Source: Shouchella oshimensis
GTDB taxonomy: Bacteria > Bacillota > Bacilli > Bacillales > Bacillaceae_D
Reading direction: 5' to 3'
Length of the DNA: 64,000 nt
Assembly (NCBI RefSeq): GCF_002019765.1
Contig: NZ_KV917380.1
Span: forward strand, 2,762,667-2,826,666
Part shown: positions 44,640 through 51,602 of the stretch, piece after piece
Layout of the letters: the number at the start of each line of letters is the position of its first letter
Position numbering within the stretch: the first letter of the stretch is position 1
Position numbers and translations under genes: made by a program
The notes under the pieces: generated by a model
Told to the model about the DNA's origin: nothing
The model's database searches: none
What the model saw: only the letters and a program-made list of their open reading frames with translations

Positions 44640-45337
44640 GCTCTTCCCACCCTTGCGAATAAATCACGGAGCGAGGCGCCATGTTCTTGTCGCCAACCTT
44701 CTAAATCGGTTATTGTTGTCACGTCATCATCCTTAATAAACATTGCACCGTCGGCAAGCATTTCAACATCCTCATACGCATGAGTAGCCATTACAATCGT
44801 TCGATTACCGTCCAAAAGAAAATCAGTTAAAATCCCCTGCATGGCCTCTTTTTTTGTTGTATCCAGATTCGCTAACAATTCATCGATAAATAAAAATGGT
44901 TTTTGTGTAGAGATTGCCACAATAAGTGCGAGTAAGTGGCGTTGACCTGTGGATAATGAACCCCACTTTACTTGTGTCGGCACGCTCACTTCATGACAAT
45001 AATGTAGCGCTTGCTCTTGATTGAATTCAGGATACAATTTTTTTTGTTGAGTAAGGATCGTTGCTGCAGTTTGATAAGCTGGATAACCAACTCCTTCTGC
45101 TACATAGCTTGCATTCTGCGCACGTTCGATGCGACTACTCGCGTCTCCAAGACGAATTTCTCCTTTAGAAAATGGCGCTAAACCAGCACAAAGTTTCAGC
45201 ATGGTGGATTTACCCGATCCATTCGATCCTAGCAACACAATAAAACGATTTTGATCAAACCGGAAGGATATATCTGTAAATACTTGTTTACGCCCATAGT
45301 TTTTGTGTACACCTTTTACTTCAAACGAATACATCAT
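44636..45337 (-). CDS. ABC transporter ATP-binding protein (YtrB-like)
   Basis: A 233-residue ATPase with Walker A LLGSNGSGKSTMLKL, Q-loop region SYVAEGVGYPAYQ, signature LSTGQRHLLAL, Walker B PFLFIDELLANLD and switch His in VMATHAYEDVE. Its start is next to the GntR gene's stop, and its end overlaps the permease start. The module layout indicates it powers the membrane partner encoded by the next gene. Confidence 0.88.
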   Translation of the reverse strand: MMYSFEVKGVHKNYGRKQVFTDISFRFDQNRFIVLLGSNGSGKSTMLKLCAGLAPFSKGEIRLGDASSRIERAQNASYVAEGVGYPAYQTAATILTQQKKLYPEFNQEQALHYCHEVSVPTQVKWGSLSTGQRHLLALIVAISTQKPFLFIDELLANLDTTKKEAMQGILTDFLLDGNRTIVMATHAYEDVEMLADGAMFIKDDDVTTITDLEGWRQEHGASLRDLFARVGRA

Positions 45338-45703
45338 TTACACCTCCCTTATTGTTTTCGTAAGTGCCTCAATCATTGTTTCATCGGTATAACCTAATTT
45401 CCTCATATAGTGGACTAGTTCTGTTAATTGTTTTTTCGCTAACGCTTCTTTTAACGCTCGGATAATCGTATGATCTTCGGTTACAAACGTTCCCTGCCCT
45501 CGCTTTGAAAAAGTCACTTTATCTCGATCCATTTCTTGATACGCTCGTGATACTGTATTCGGGTTCACTTTTAACGTTTGTGCAGTCTCACGAACAGAAG
45601 GTAATTTTTCTCCAGGCATTAACTCTGAGCTACAAATTTGTTGATAAAAGGAATCCACAATTTGGGCGTAAATGGCTTTGTTCGGATCAAATTGAATAGA
45701 CAA
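45338..45703 (-). CDS. GntR family transcriptional regulator (YtrA subfamily)
   Basis: A 121-residue repressor: a winged helix-turn-helix (IYAQIVDSFYQQICSSELMPGEKLPSVRETA ... VNPNTVSRAYQEMD ... RGQGTFV) with only a short C-terminal helical tail, as in the YtrA subfamily. The start is TTG at 45701-45703 after AAAGGGGGC. It is followed directly by an ABC ATPase and permease and preceded by another ABC pair. A YtrA-like inverted repeat lies in front of that upstream pair, so it may control all five genes. Confidence 0.9.
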   Translation of the reverse strand: MSIQFDPNKAIYAQIVDSFYQQICSSELMPGEKLPSVRETAQTLKVNPNTVSRAYQEMDRDKVTFSKRGQGTFVTEDHTIIRALKEALAKKQLTELVHYMRKLGYTDETMIEALTKTIREV

Positions 45704-45734
45704 ATGCCACAGCCCCCTTTCTAAAGCAATAAGC

Positions 45735-45753
45735 CAGGCGGAGTAATCGCCTG
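45735..45753 (-). terminator. Hairpin between the two ABC modules
   Basis: Stem CAGGCG/CGCCTG with a seven-base loop and a T-poor tail on the reverse strand. It may allow partial read-through into the GntR gene. Confidence 0.5.
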
Positions 45754-45762
45754 ACTCTTTTA

Positions 45763-46527
45763 TTAAAGCACATCTCTTTTTTTAAATACAAGATGAGCCG
45801 CAATAAGAATTACAACAATATGAGCGCCTAAAAACGCTAACGAACCCCACATACTTTCAAATGGTGGCTCTACAAACATTATTTCACTATCATAATAGTT
45901 ACTAAAAAATTCAATATGGGAGACAATAAGCCATTTTGACCACTCATACTGGCTAATAAACAGTTGCAAAATACCGCTAAAGAACAACGGTGCAAACGTA
46001 ATAATAATCGTTAACGCTGTACTTTTTGTTAAGACGGCAATTAATGTAGCTAGAGCCATGTAGAAGACAAGTGTCGGAAGCTGATAGATAGCCATCTCGA
46101 AAATCGTTTTAAATGTTTCACCTGTTGACATGCCCTCTGTGCTAAACACGATCAATCCAATGACAGTAGACAATAGCACAATAGCAACTAACATGAATAT
46201 TGCGAGTAGAAGATTCCCAAACCATTTACCAAACAAAATCGCATGGCGAGATGTTGGCCGAATAAGTAATTGCTTAACCGTTCCACTTGAAAATTCACCT
46301 GCAATCGCTCCAGCAATCAGCACTACACCAAATAACATCACGAAAGTTGGAAAGACAGACACACTCACTTCAGCAAAATCGTCTGCTACCATTGGGCTTC
46401 CTAAATTCGATTGAGTAAATAGAAAGAGTGCAACGGCACCACCAATAAACAGAAGCATAATAAGAGCAAATAACCATACTTTGCGACCATACCAAGACTT
46501 TAACCATTCATTATAGATAATGCCCAT
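45763..46527 (-). CDS. ABC transporter permease (ABC-2 type)
   Basis: A 254-residue protein with six hydrophobic helices. The pattern GVVLIAGAIAGEFSSGTVKQLLIRPTSRHAILFGKW near residue 75 is the typical ABC-2 permease cytoplasmic turn (E-x-x-x-G-T). The start codon overlaps the stop of the ATPase gene as TAATG, so the two are coupled. The pair resembles BcrAB/YxlFG-type exporters; substrate unknown. Confidence 0.85.
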   Translation of the reverse strand: MGIIYNEWLKSWYGRKVWLFALIMLLFIGGAVALFLFTQSNLGSPMVADDFAEVSVSVFPTFVMLFGVVLIAGAIAGEFSSGTVKQLLIRPTSRHAILFGKWFGNLLLAIFMLVAIVLLSTVIGLIVFSTEGMSTGETFKTIFEMAIYQLPTLVFYMALATLIAVLTKSTALTIIITFAPLFFSGILQLFISQYEWSKWLIVSHIEFFSNYYDSEIMFVEPPFESMWGSLAFLGAHIVVILIAAHLVFKKRDVL

Positions 46528-47450
46528 TAAGATACACCTTCTTCCTGTTCTTCTGTTAGCGTAAAGTATGCATCCTCTAGACGATTTTGATAGGTCACAC
46601 CAAACACTTTAATGTTTTCTTTTACTAATGCGTTAATGATTGTTGGGATATCCTCATAGGATTGTTTCTCAAGCTCCAGTGTATCTCCGTTCTGTTTAAC
46701 AGCCCCAAATGGTGCTAATTGGTCAAGAGCTCTTTGTACAGGCTTCGCTTCTATTTTCACGGTTAATGTTTTTTCTATTGTTTGACTCTCGTTCATAGAA
46801 ATTTCATCAACGACTTCGCCTTTTTTAATGACAATGGCTCGATCACATAACATTTCAATTTCATTCAGCTGATGGCTTGATACGAGTAAAGTTACACCAT
46901 CTTCCTTTGCTAACCTTTGTAGATAGAAGCGCAAATCACGTATGCCTTTAGGATCTAAACCATTTGTTGGTTCATCTAAAATAAGAACCGATGGCTTATG
47001 TAAAAGAGACACCGCAATTCCTAATCGCTGTTTCATACCAAGAGAATAATTTTTCACTTTTTTCTTCATGGCATCTTGTAGTTCAACAAGAGCAACCACT
47101 TCTTGAATACGCTCTTTAGAGATGGTTTCATTGCTTAACCTAGCAAAATGCTCAAGATTTTGTTGCCCTGTTAAGTAACCATATAGATCTGGATCTTCTA
47201 CAATCGCGCCAATTTTTGCTAAAGCCGCTTTTCGATCCGTTTGAATACTTTTCCCTTCAATGAGAACATCTCCTGAATTCGGCTTAATTAACGATACGAT
47301 CATTCGAATCGTTGTTGTCTTACCAGATCCATTAGGTCCTAAGAAACCATAGATTTGTCCCCGCTGTAACTGAAAGCTCATGTCTTTAATGATATGAGCT
47401 TTCCCAAATGATTTGTTTAATCCTTTTACTTGCAAAGGATAGTCAGCCAT
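46527..47450 (-). CDS. ABC transporter ATP-binding protein (BcrA-like)
   Basis: A 307-residue ATPase with Walker A GFLGPNGSGKTTTIRM, Q-loop VEDPDLYGYLTG, signature YSLGMKQRLGIA, Walker B SVLILDEPTNGLDP and switch VSSHQLNEIEM, plus a ~80-residue C-terminal accessory domain (TVKIEAKPVQRALDQLAPFG...). This build is typical for drug/lantibiotic type ABC-2 exporters. ATG at 47448-47450 follows TGGAGGGGAC; the longer frame begins before the ribosome site. Confidence 0.9.
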   Translation of the reverse strand: MADYPLQVKGLNKSFGKAHIIKDMSFQLQRGQIYGFLGPNGSGKTTTIRMIVSLIKPNSGDVLIEGKSIQTDRKAALAKIGAIVEDPDLYGYLTGQQNLEHFARLSNETISKERIQEVVALVELQDAMKKKVKNYSLGMKQRLGIAVSLLHKPSVLILDEPTNGLDPKGIRDLRFYLQRLAKEDGVTLLVSSHQLNEIEMLCDRAIVIKKGEVVDEISMNESQTIEKTLTVKIEAKPVQRALDQLAPFGAVKQNGDTLELEKQSYEDIPTIINALVKENIKVFGVTYQNRLEDAYFTLTEEQEEGVS

Positions 47451-47476
47451 ATTTGTCCCCTCCACTCTCTGTATCG

Positions 47477-47498
47477 GTGTTCTACTTAAATAGTACAC
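47477..47498. promoter_or_regulatory. Candidate YtrA-type (GntR) operator
   Basis: GTGTTCTA-N6-TAGTACAC, an inverted repeat matching in seven of eight pairs, overlapping the -10 box of the BcrA-like operon. YtrA-type regulators bind GTGTA...TACAC-like repeats. The GntR gene at 45338-45703 is the likely binder (inference). Confidence 0.55.
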
Positions 47499-47518
47499 TA
47501 AGATAAATTATAATTCAA
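47490..47518 (-). promoter_or_regulatory. Sigma-A promoter of the BcrA-like ABC operon
   Basis: Reverse strand: -35 TTGAAT (47513-47518), 17-base spacer, -10 TACTAT (47490-47495). Confidence 0.55.
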
Positions 47519-47525
47519 TAGAAAA

Positions 47526-47552
47526 TGAAAAAAACCTTGGTTATAACCAAGG
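47526..47552 (-). terminator. Terminator of the aldehyde dehydrogenase gene
   Basis: Palindrome CCTTGGTTATAACCAAGG (47535-47552) followed by seven T residues on the reverse strand. Confidence 0.85.
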
Positions 47553-47561
47553 CTATCTCTC

Positions 47562-48971
47562 TTACAACTTGAATGACACATACTTCGTTTCAAGATACTC
47601 TTCCATTCCTTGCTTCCCACCTTCGCGACCGATACCACTCTGTTTAAATCCGCCAAAGGGCGCTTGAGCAGCGGAAGGACCACCATCGTTTAATCCAACA
47701 ATGCCATATTCCAATGCTTCTGAGACACGAAAGGCTTGATTAATATCTTTTGTAAACACATAGGCAGCTAAGCCATAAATAGACTCATTTGCTCGCTCAA
47801 TTACTTCCTCTTCTTCTTTAAAAGTAGCGATTGGTGCTACTGGTCCAAATGTCTCTTCTACCATACAGGCCATATCGTCCGTTACATTCGTTAGTACAGT
47901 TGGTTCCATGAAAAGACCCTCCGTGTTCTTACCACCTGTAACGACCGTTGCTCCTTTTTCTTCCGCATCTGCAATATGAGACAATACTTTATCAACCGCA
48001 TCTTGATCAATTAACGGACCTATATCTGTTTCTTCATTTAATCCATCGCCTACTGTTAGCTTCTGAACTGCATCTTTTATTTTAGCTGTAAATGTCTCTG
48101 CAATAGACTCTTCTACATATATTCGATTCGCACAGACGCACGTCTGTCCACCATTTCTAAATTTAGATGCGACTGTATCTTCAACAGCACGATCTAAGTC
48201 TGCATCTTTGAAGACGATAACAGGTGCATGACCACCTAATTCTAATGACACTTTTTTCATCGTCTCTGCTGCGTCTTTCATTAGCTTTTTACCCACTTCT
48301 GTTGAACCAGTAAACGTTAATTTACGGACACGTTTATCTTCCTGCCACACCTTAGAGATGTCACTAGAAGAACCTACAACGACATTGATAACACCGGCTG
48401 GGATGCCAGCTTTTTCTGCTAGTTCTGCTAGTTTCAAAGCAGTTAACGGAGTCTGTGATGCTGGCTTAATAACGGCTGTACAGCCTACTGCTAATGCCGG
48501 AGCAATTTTTCGTGTAATCATCGCCGCTGGAAAATTCCACGGTGTAATTGCTGCAACAACGCCAACTGGTTGTTTAATTACAAATAGTCGTTTATCACTT
48601 GTTGTTGCAGGAATGGTCTCGCCGTAATTTCTTTTTCCTTCTTCTGCATACCATTTAATGAACGAATTTGCGTAGCCAATTTCACCGCGCGCTTCTTTAA
48701 TGGCTTTTCCTTGTTCTAGTGTCATCAACTTTGCCAGTTCTTCTGTTTGTTCATGAATATGATCGTGCCATAACTCCAATTTCTCACAACGCTCGTACGT
48801 TGACAGTGTTGACCATGATTTAAACGCATATGCAGCGGCATCTACAGCAAGTGCAGCTTCTTTTTCTCCTCCTTTTGGTACCTGATCCACCACATCACCG
48901 TTCGCTGGGTTTGTAATGTCAAGCTGCTTCAATTCTTCCCCGATCCAGTTACCGTTCACATACAGCTTCAT
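47562..48971 (-). CDS. gabD: NAD(P)-dependent aldehyde dehydrogenase (succinate-semialdehyde type)
   Basis: A 469-residue aldehyde dehydrogenase. The cofactor and catalytic residues are in place: ITPWNFPAAMITRKIAPALA, TFTGSTEVGKKLM, the general-base Glu in VSLELGGHAPVIVF, and the nucleophile Cys in FRNGGQTCVCANRIYV. Length and the VCANRIYV pattern match the GabD group, which oxidises succinate semialdehyde in GABA breakdown. There are no gab genes alongside, so the substrate is probable rather than certain. GAAGGGAGTTAAAGA precedes the ATG. Confidence 0.85.
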   Translation of the reverse strand: MKLYVNGNWIGEELKQLDITNPANGDVVDQVPKGGEKEAALAVDAAAYAFKSWSTLSTYERCEKLELWHDHIHEQTEELAKLMTLEQGKAIKEARGEIGYANSFIKWYAEEGKRNYGETIPATTSDKRLFVIKQPVGVVAAITPWNFPAAMITRKIAPALAVGCTAVIKPASQTPLTALKLAELAEKAGIPAGVINVVVGSSSDISKVWQEDKRVRKLTFTGSTEVGKKLMKDAAETMKKVSLELGGHAPVIVFKDADLDRAVEDTVASKFRNGGQTCVCANRIYVEESIAETFTAKIKDAVQKLTVGDGLNEETDIGPLIDQDAVDKVLSHIADAEEKGATVVTGGKNTEGLFMEPTVLTNVTDDMACMVEETFGPVAPIATFKEEEEVIERANESIYGLAAYVFTKDINQAFRVSEALEYGIVGLNDGGPSAAQAPFGGFKQSGIGREGGKQGMEEYLETKYVSFKL

Positions 48972-49065
48972 TCTTTAACTCCCTTCTAACACTCTTTTTG
49001 GTGTTTGTTCCCTCCTATCGTTTTTTAAAACGTTTCGTATGAGGAAATTAAATTAACAGAAAGTA

Positions 49066-49094
49066 TTGAACTTTTAAGTGAACGTCCTTATAAT
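49066..49094 (+). promoter_or_regulatory. Sigma-A promoter of the hypothetical gene at 49131
   Basis: -35 TTGAAC (49066-49071), 17-base spacer, perfect -10 TATAAT (49089-49094). A spaced inverted repeat AAGTGAA-N20-TTCACTT (49076-49109) brackets the -10 box. Confidence 0.7.
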
Positions 49095-49130
49095 TAGAAG
49101 CATTCACTTATAATCAAGTTTTAAGAGGAG

Positions 49131-49649
49131 GTGTCAATTACGAAGGCAGAACGGTTTATCAATCAACTAGAGAACGCGCTTAAGCATCAATTTGACGTAT
49201 ACGGAAATGACAAGCTGGAAAGCCTTCCACTTCGGTTCAGTGCACATTATTACCGTCGTGATGACCGGTATATGTTCACAAAAAATGTAACCGTCTGGAG
49301 TGTTGAAAATAATCAGCACATCTTCTTATATGAGGCAAAAACATCCACGATTGAAGAATTCGAACAATTCAAACAAGAGTTAGATCAGTATATTCGTCAA
49401 CATAAAAGCAAGCGCACAAGCCATATGTCATCCATTTATATTGGCCTATTCTTAACGGTCAACTCACCTGATCCTATAGTAGAGAGAAAAGCGAAAAAGA
49501 CTAGAAAAGTTTCATTTATTCAATGGGGAAAATCAGGTTGGTACGAACGCTATCTAGCGGTTCTTTCCCTCCCTGATCAGAGAGTCACGATGAATAAGAA
49601 AGGCTACCCGTTTATTAAATCATTTATTGAGTCAATAACGGAGAATTAG
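49131..49649 (+). CDS. Uncharacterised soluble protein, unusual start
   Basis: A 170-172 residue basic protein with no recognised domain. It has an N-terminal helix (AERFINQLENALKHQFDVYG), a beta-rich middle (LPLRFSAHYYRRDDRYMFTKNVTVW) and a later QWGKSGWYERYLAVLSLPDQ; no membrane segment or signal peptide. The only canonical start is GTG at 49131, but that GTG is part of the ribosome site AAGAGGAGGTG. The codon at usual spacing is ATT (49137). It ends 16 bases before the CstA gene and is probably cotranscribed with it. Confidence 0.65.
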   Translation: MSITKAERFINQLENALKHQFDVYGNDKLESLPLRFSAHYYRRDDRYMFTKNVTVWSVENNQHIFLYEAKTSTIEEFEQFKQELDQYIRQHKSKRTSHMSSIYIGLFLTVNSPDPIVERKAKKTRKVSFIQWGKSGWYERYLAVLSLPDQRVTMNKKGYPFIKSFIESITEN

Positions 49650-49665
49650 AAGGTGGGGTTTTAGA

Positions 49666-51291
49666 ATGAATTTTGTTACATTGATGCTACTTTGTGGTGG
49701 TGTGCTAATTGTTGCCTACTTCACATACGGGAAATACTTAGAGAGGCGACTCAAAATAGATAGTAGTAGGCAAACGCCTGCACATACACTTTATGATGGG
49801 AAGGAATACATTCCAACGAAGACACCAGTACTTATTGGTCATCACTTCACAACTATTGCTGGTGGCGGTCCTATTACTGGTCCAATAGCAGCGATTGTAT
49901 TTGGCTGGTTACCTGCCGTTATTTGGATCATCATTGGAAGCATTTTTGTTGGTGGTACTCATGATTATGCATCATTACAAGCGTCTGTTCGTCACAAAGC
50001 GAAATCAATTGGTGAAGTCATTAAGGAGTATATGGGTCGACGAGGACAGCTAATGTTCCTATCCTTTGCGATTGCTACGTTAATTTTAATTGTAGGCGTA
50101 TTTGTTATATTAGTTGCCAATACCTTTGTATCCTTTCCAGGTGCAGCAACAGCATCCCTTTCATTTATTGCAGTCGCGATGGTGTTTGGTGTACTAGTTA
50201 ACCAGGTACGAATGAATCTTGTACTCGCCACTATCCTAGGGTCCATCGCGATGATCGGTTCCATTTGGTTTGGATTGAATTTCCCGCTTGAGCTAAGCGC
50301 GACGGCTTGGTCATTTATTTTAATTATTTATGCGTATCTAGCATCGGTATTACCTGTATGGTTGTTGCTTCAACCAAGAGATTACTTGAACTCATTTATG
50401 TTGTATTTCTTAATTGGTGGGGCATTTTTAGGACTTTTGATTGCGAGACCGACTATCCAAATGCCAGCCTTCACTGGTTTTTACAATAGTGAACTAGGCT
50501 TTCTTTTTCCTATTTTATTTATTACCATAGCTTGTGGTGCGATTTCTGGATTTCATTCATTAGTATCATCTGGAACGACTTCTAAGCAATTGGATAACGA
50601 AAAAAATGGACGCTTTATCACATACGGGTCGATGCTACTTGAAGCATTCGTTGCCATTATTGCAATCGGTTCTGTAGCTTACTTAACGATGGGCGAATTC
50701 TCAGCACTAATGGCGCAGTATAACGATCCAATTAGCGTTTTTTCATTAGGAATTGGTGAGTTCATGAATACGTGGGGACTGCCTGTTCAAGCAGGTATAA
50801 CGTTTACAGCATTAGCTGCCTCTGCTTTTCTTATGACCACTCTTGACTCAGCCACACGCTTAATGAGGTACACTGTATCGGAGCTTGGTGAGAGCATCAA
50901 TGTGAAACTGTTGTCGAACAAACATTTTGCTACGGTGGCTGGTCTAACTGGTGCAACGGCCCTCGCTTTAACAGGAACATGGCAAACCGTTTGGCCATTA
51001 TTCGGAGCAGCCAATCAAATGCTTGGTGCGTTAGCACTCTTAGCAGTCACGATGTGGCTGGTCAAAACAAAATCAAAAGCATTGTTCGTGATCATTCCAA
51101 TGGTATTCATGTTTATTGTTACAACAAGTGCTCTTCTTGTCATGCTTTACTCGAACTTTATGGCGCAAAACTACTTGCTATCGGTCATTTGCTTTATCCT
51201 TTTCGTCATGTGTGTCTTCCTTGGAATTGAAGGAGCGAGAAGCGCTAGCAATAGAGATAAACCAACTGATTCAACTAATTTAAATGCGTAG
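49666..51291 (+). CDS. CstA family carbon starvation/peptide or pyruvate transporter
   Basis: A 541-residue membrane protein with about 14-16 helices. The CstA signatures are DGKEYIPTKTPVLIGHHFTTIAGGGPITGP near the N-terminus, VGGTHDYASLQASVRHKAKSIGEV, CGAISGFHSLVSSGTTSKQL, and ATRLMRYTVSELGE with WPLFGAANQMLGALALL. The family includes pyruvate and peptide uptake systems induced on starvation; this one is shorter than E. coli CstA (701) and near the compact Gram-positive form. No LytTS-type sensor is nearby. The structured element at 51312-51592 follows. Confidence 0.92.
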   Translation: MNFVTLMLLCGGVLIVAYFTYGKYLERRLKIDSSRQTPAHTLYDGKEYIPTKTPVLIGHHFTTIAGGGPITGPIAAIVFGWLPAVIWIIIGSIFVGGTHDYASLQASVRHKAKSIGEVIKEYMGRRGQLMFLSFAIATLILIVGVFVILVANTFVSFPGAATASLSFIAVAMVFGVLVNQVRMNLVLATILGSIAMIGSIWFGLNFPLELSATAWSFILIIYAYLASVLPVWLLLQPRDYLNSFMLYFLIGGAFLGLLIARPTIQMPAFTGFYNSELGFLFPILFITIACGAISGFHSLVSSGTTSKQLDNEKNGRFITYGSMLLEAFVAIIAIGSVAYLTMGEFSALMAQYNDPISVFSLGIGEFMNTWGLPVQAGITFTALAASAFLMTTLDSATRLMRYTVSELGESINVKLLSNKHFATVAGLTGATALALTGTWQTVWPLFGAANQMLGALALLAVTMWLVKTKSKALFVIIPMVFMFIVTTSALLVMLYSNFMAQNYLLSVICFILFVMCVFLGIEGARSASNRDKPTDSTNLNA

Positions 51292-51311
51292 ATCCGTGCA
51301 GGGTTCTAACT

Positions 51312-51592
51312 AAAGAGGCTGGGACATAACGAAAAGTAGGATTTGAAAAGACGAATAGTCTAAAATATGCTGAGTAGCACCGCTACAGGAGAATCCTTCG
51401 CTTTCCGGGGACACGGCCTCAGCCTCCTCCGTGGAAAACCGCCACTCCAGAGTCTTCAGACACGTGTTGATCCCCCAGGAGTCTTCGGATTCTCCTTCCG
51501 TTAATTTCCATATAAAACAAACGACGAACGTTCCTATTTTCAGGAATGTTCGTCATTTTGGTCTGTCTATCTACTTTTGTCCCAGCCTCTTT
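51312..51592. repeat. Structured inverted-repeat element (MITE-like) between cstA and metE
   Basis: About 281 bases with terminal inverted repeats AAAGAGGCTGGGACA (51312-51326) and TGTCCCAGCCTCTTT (51578-51592), 15 of 15 matched, and the adjacent AAAAGTAG/CTACTTTT also paired. Inside, AGGAGAATCC (51387-51396) pairs perfectly with GGATTCTCCT (51487-51496), and GACGAAC...GTTCGTC makes a hairpin at about 51520-51556. It is GC-richer than its flanks and has no coding potential. Similar GAGGCTGGGAC elements are, to my knowledge, scattered in Bacillaceae genomes. Only one copy is in this window. Confidence 0.7.
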
Positions 51593-51602
51593 CAATAGGC
51601 TA

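Noticed and set aside
51292-51602. Insertion sequence between cstA and metE
   Set aside because: There are terminal inverted repeats but no transposase frame, so only a non-autonomous repeat can be claimed.
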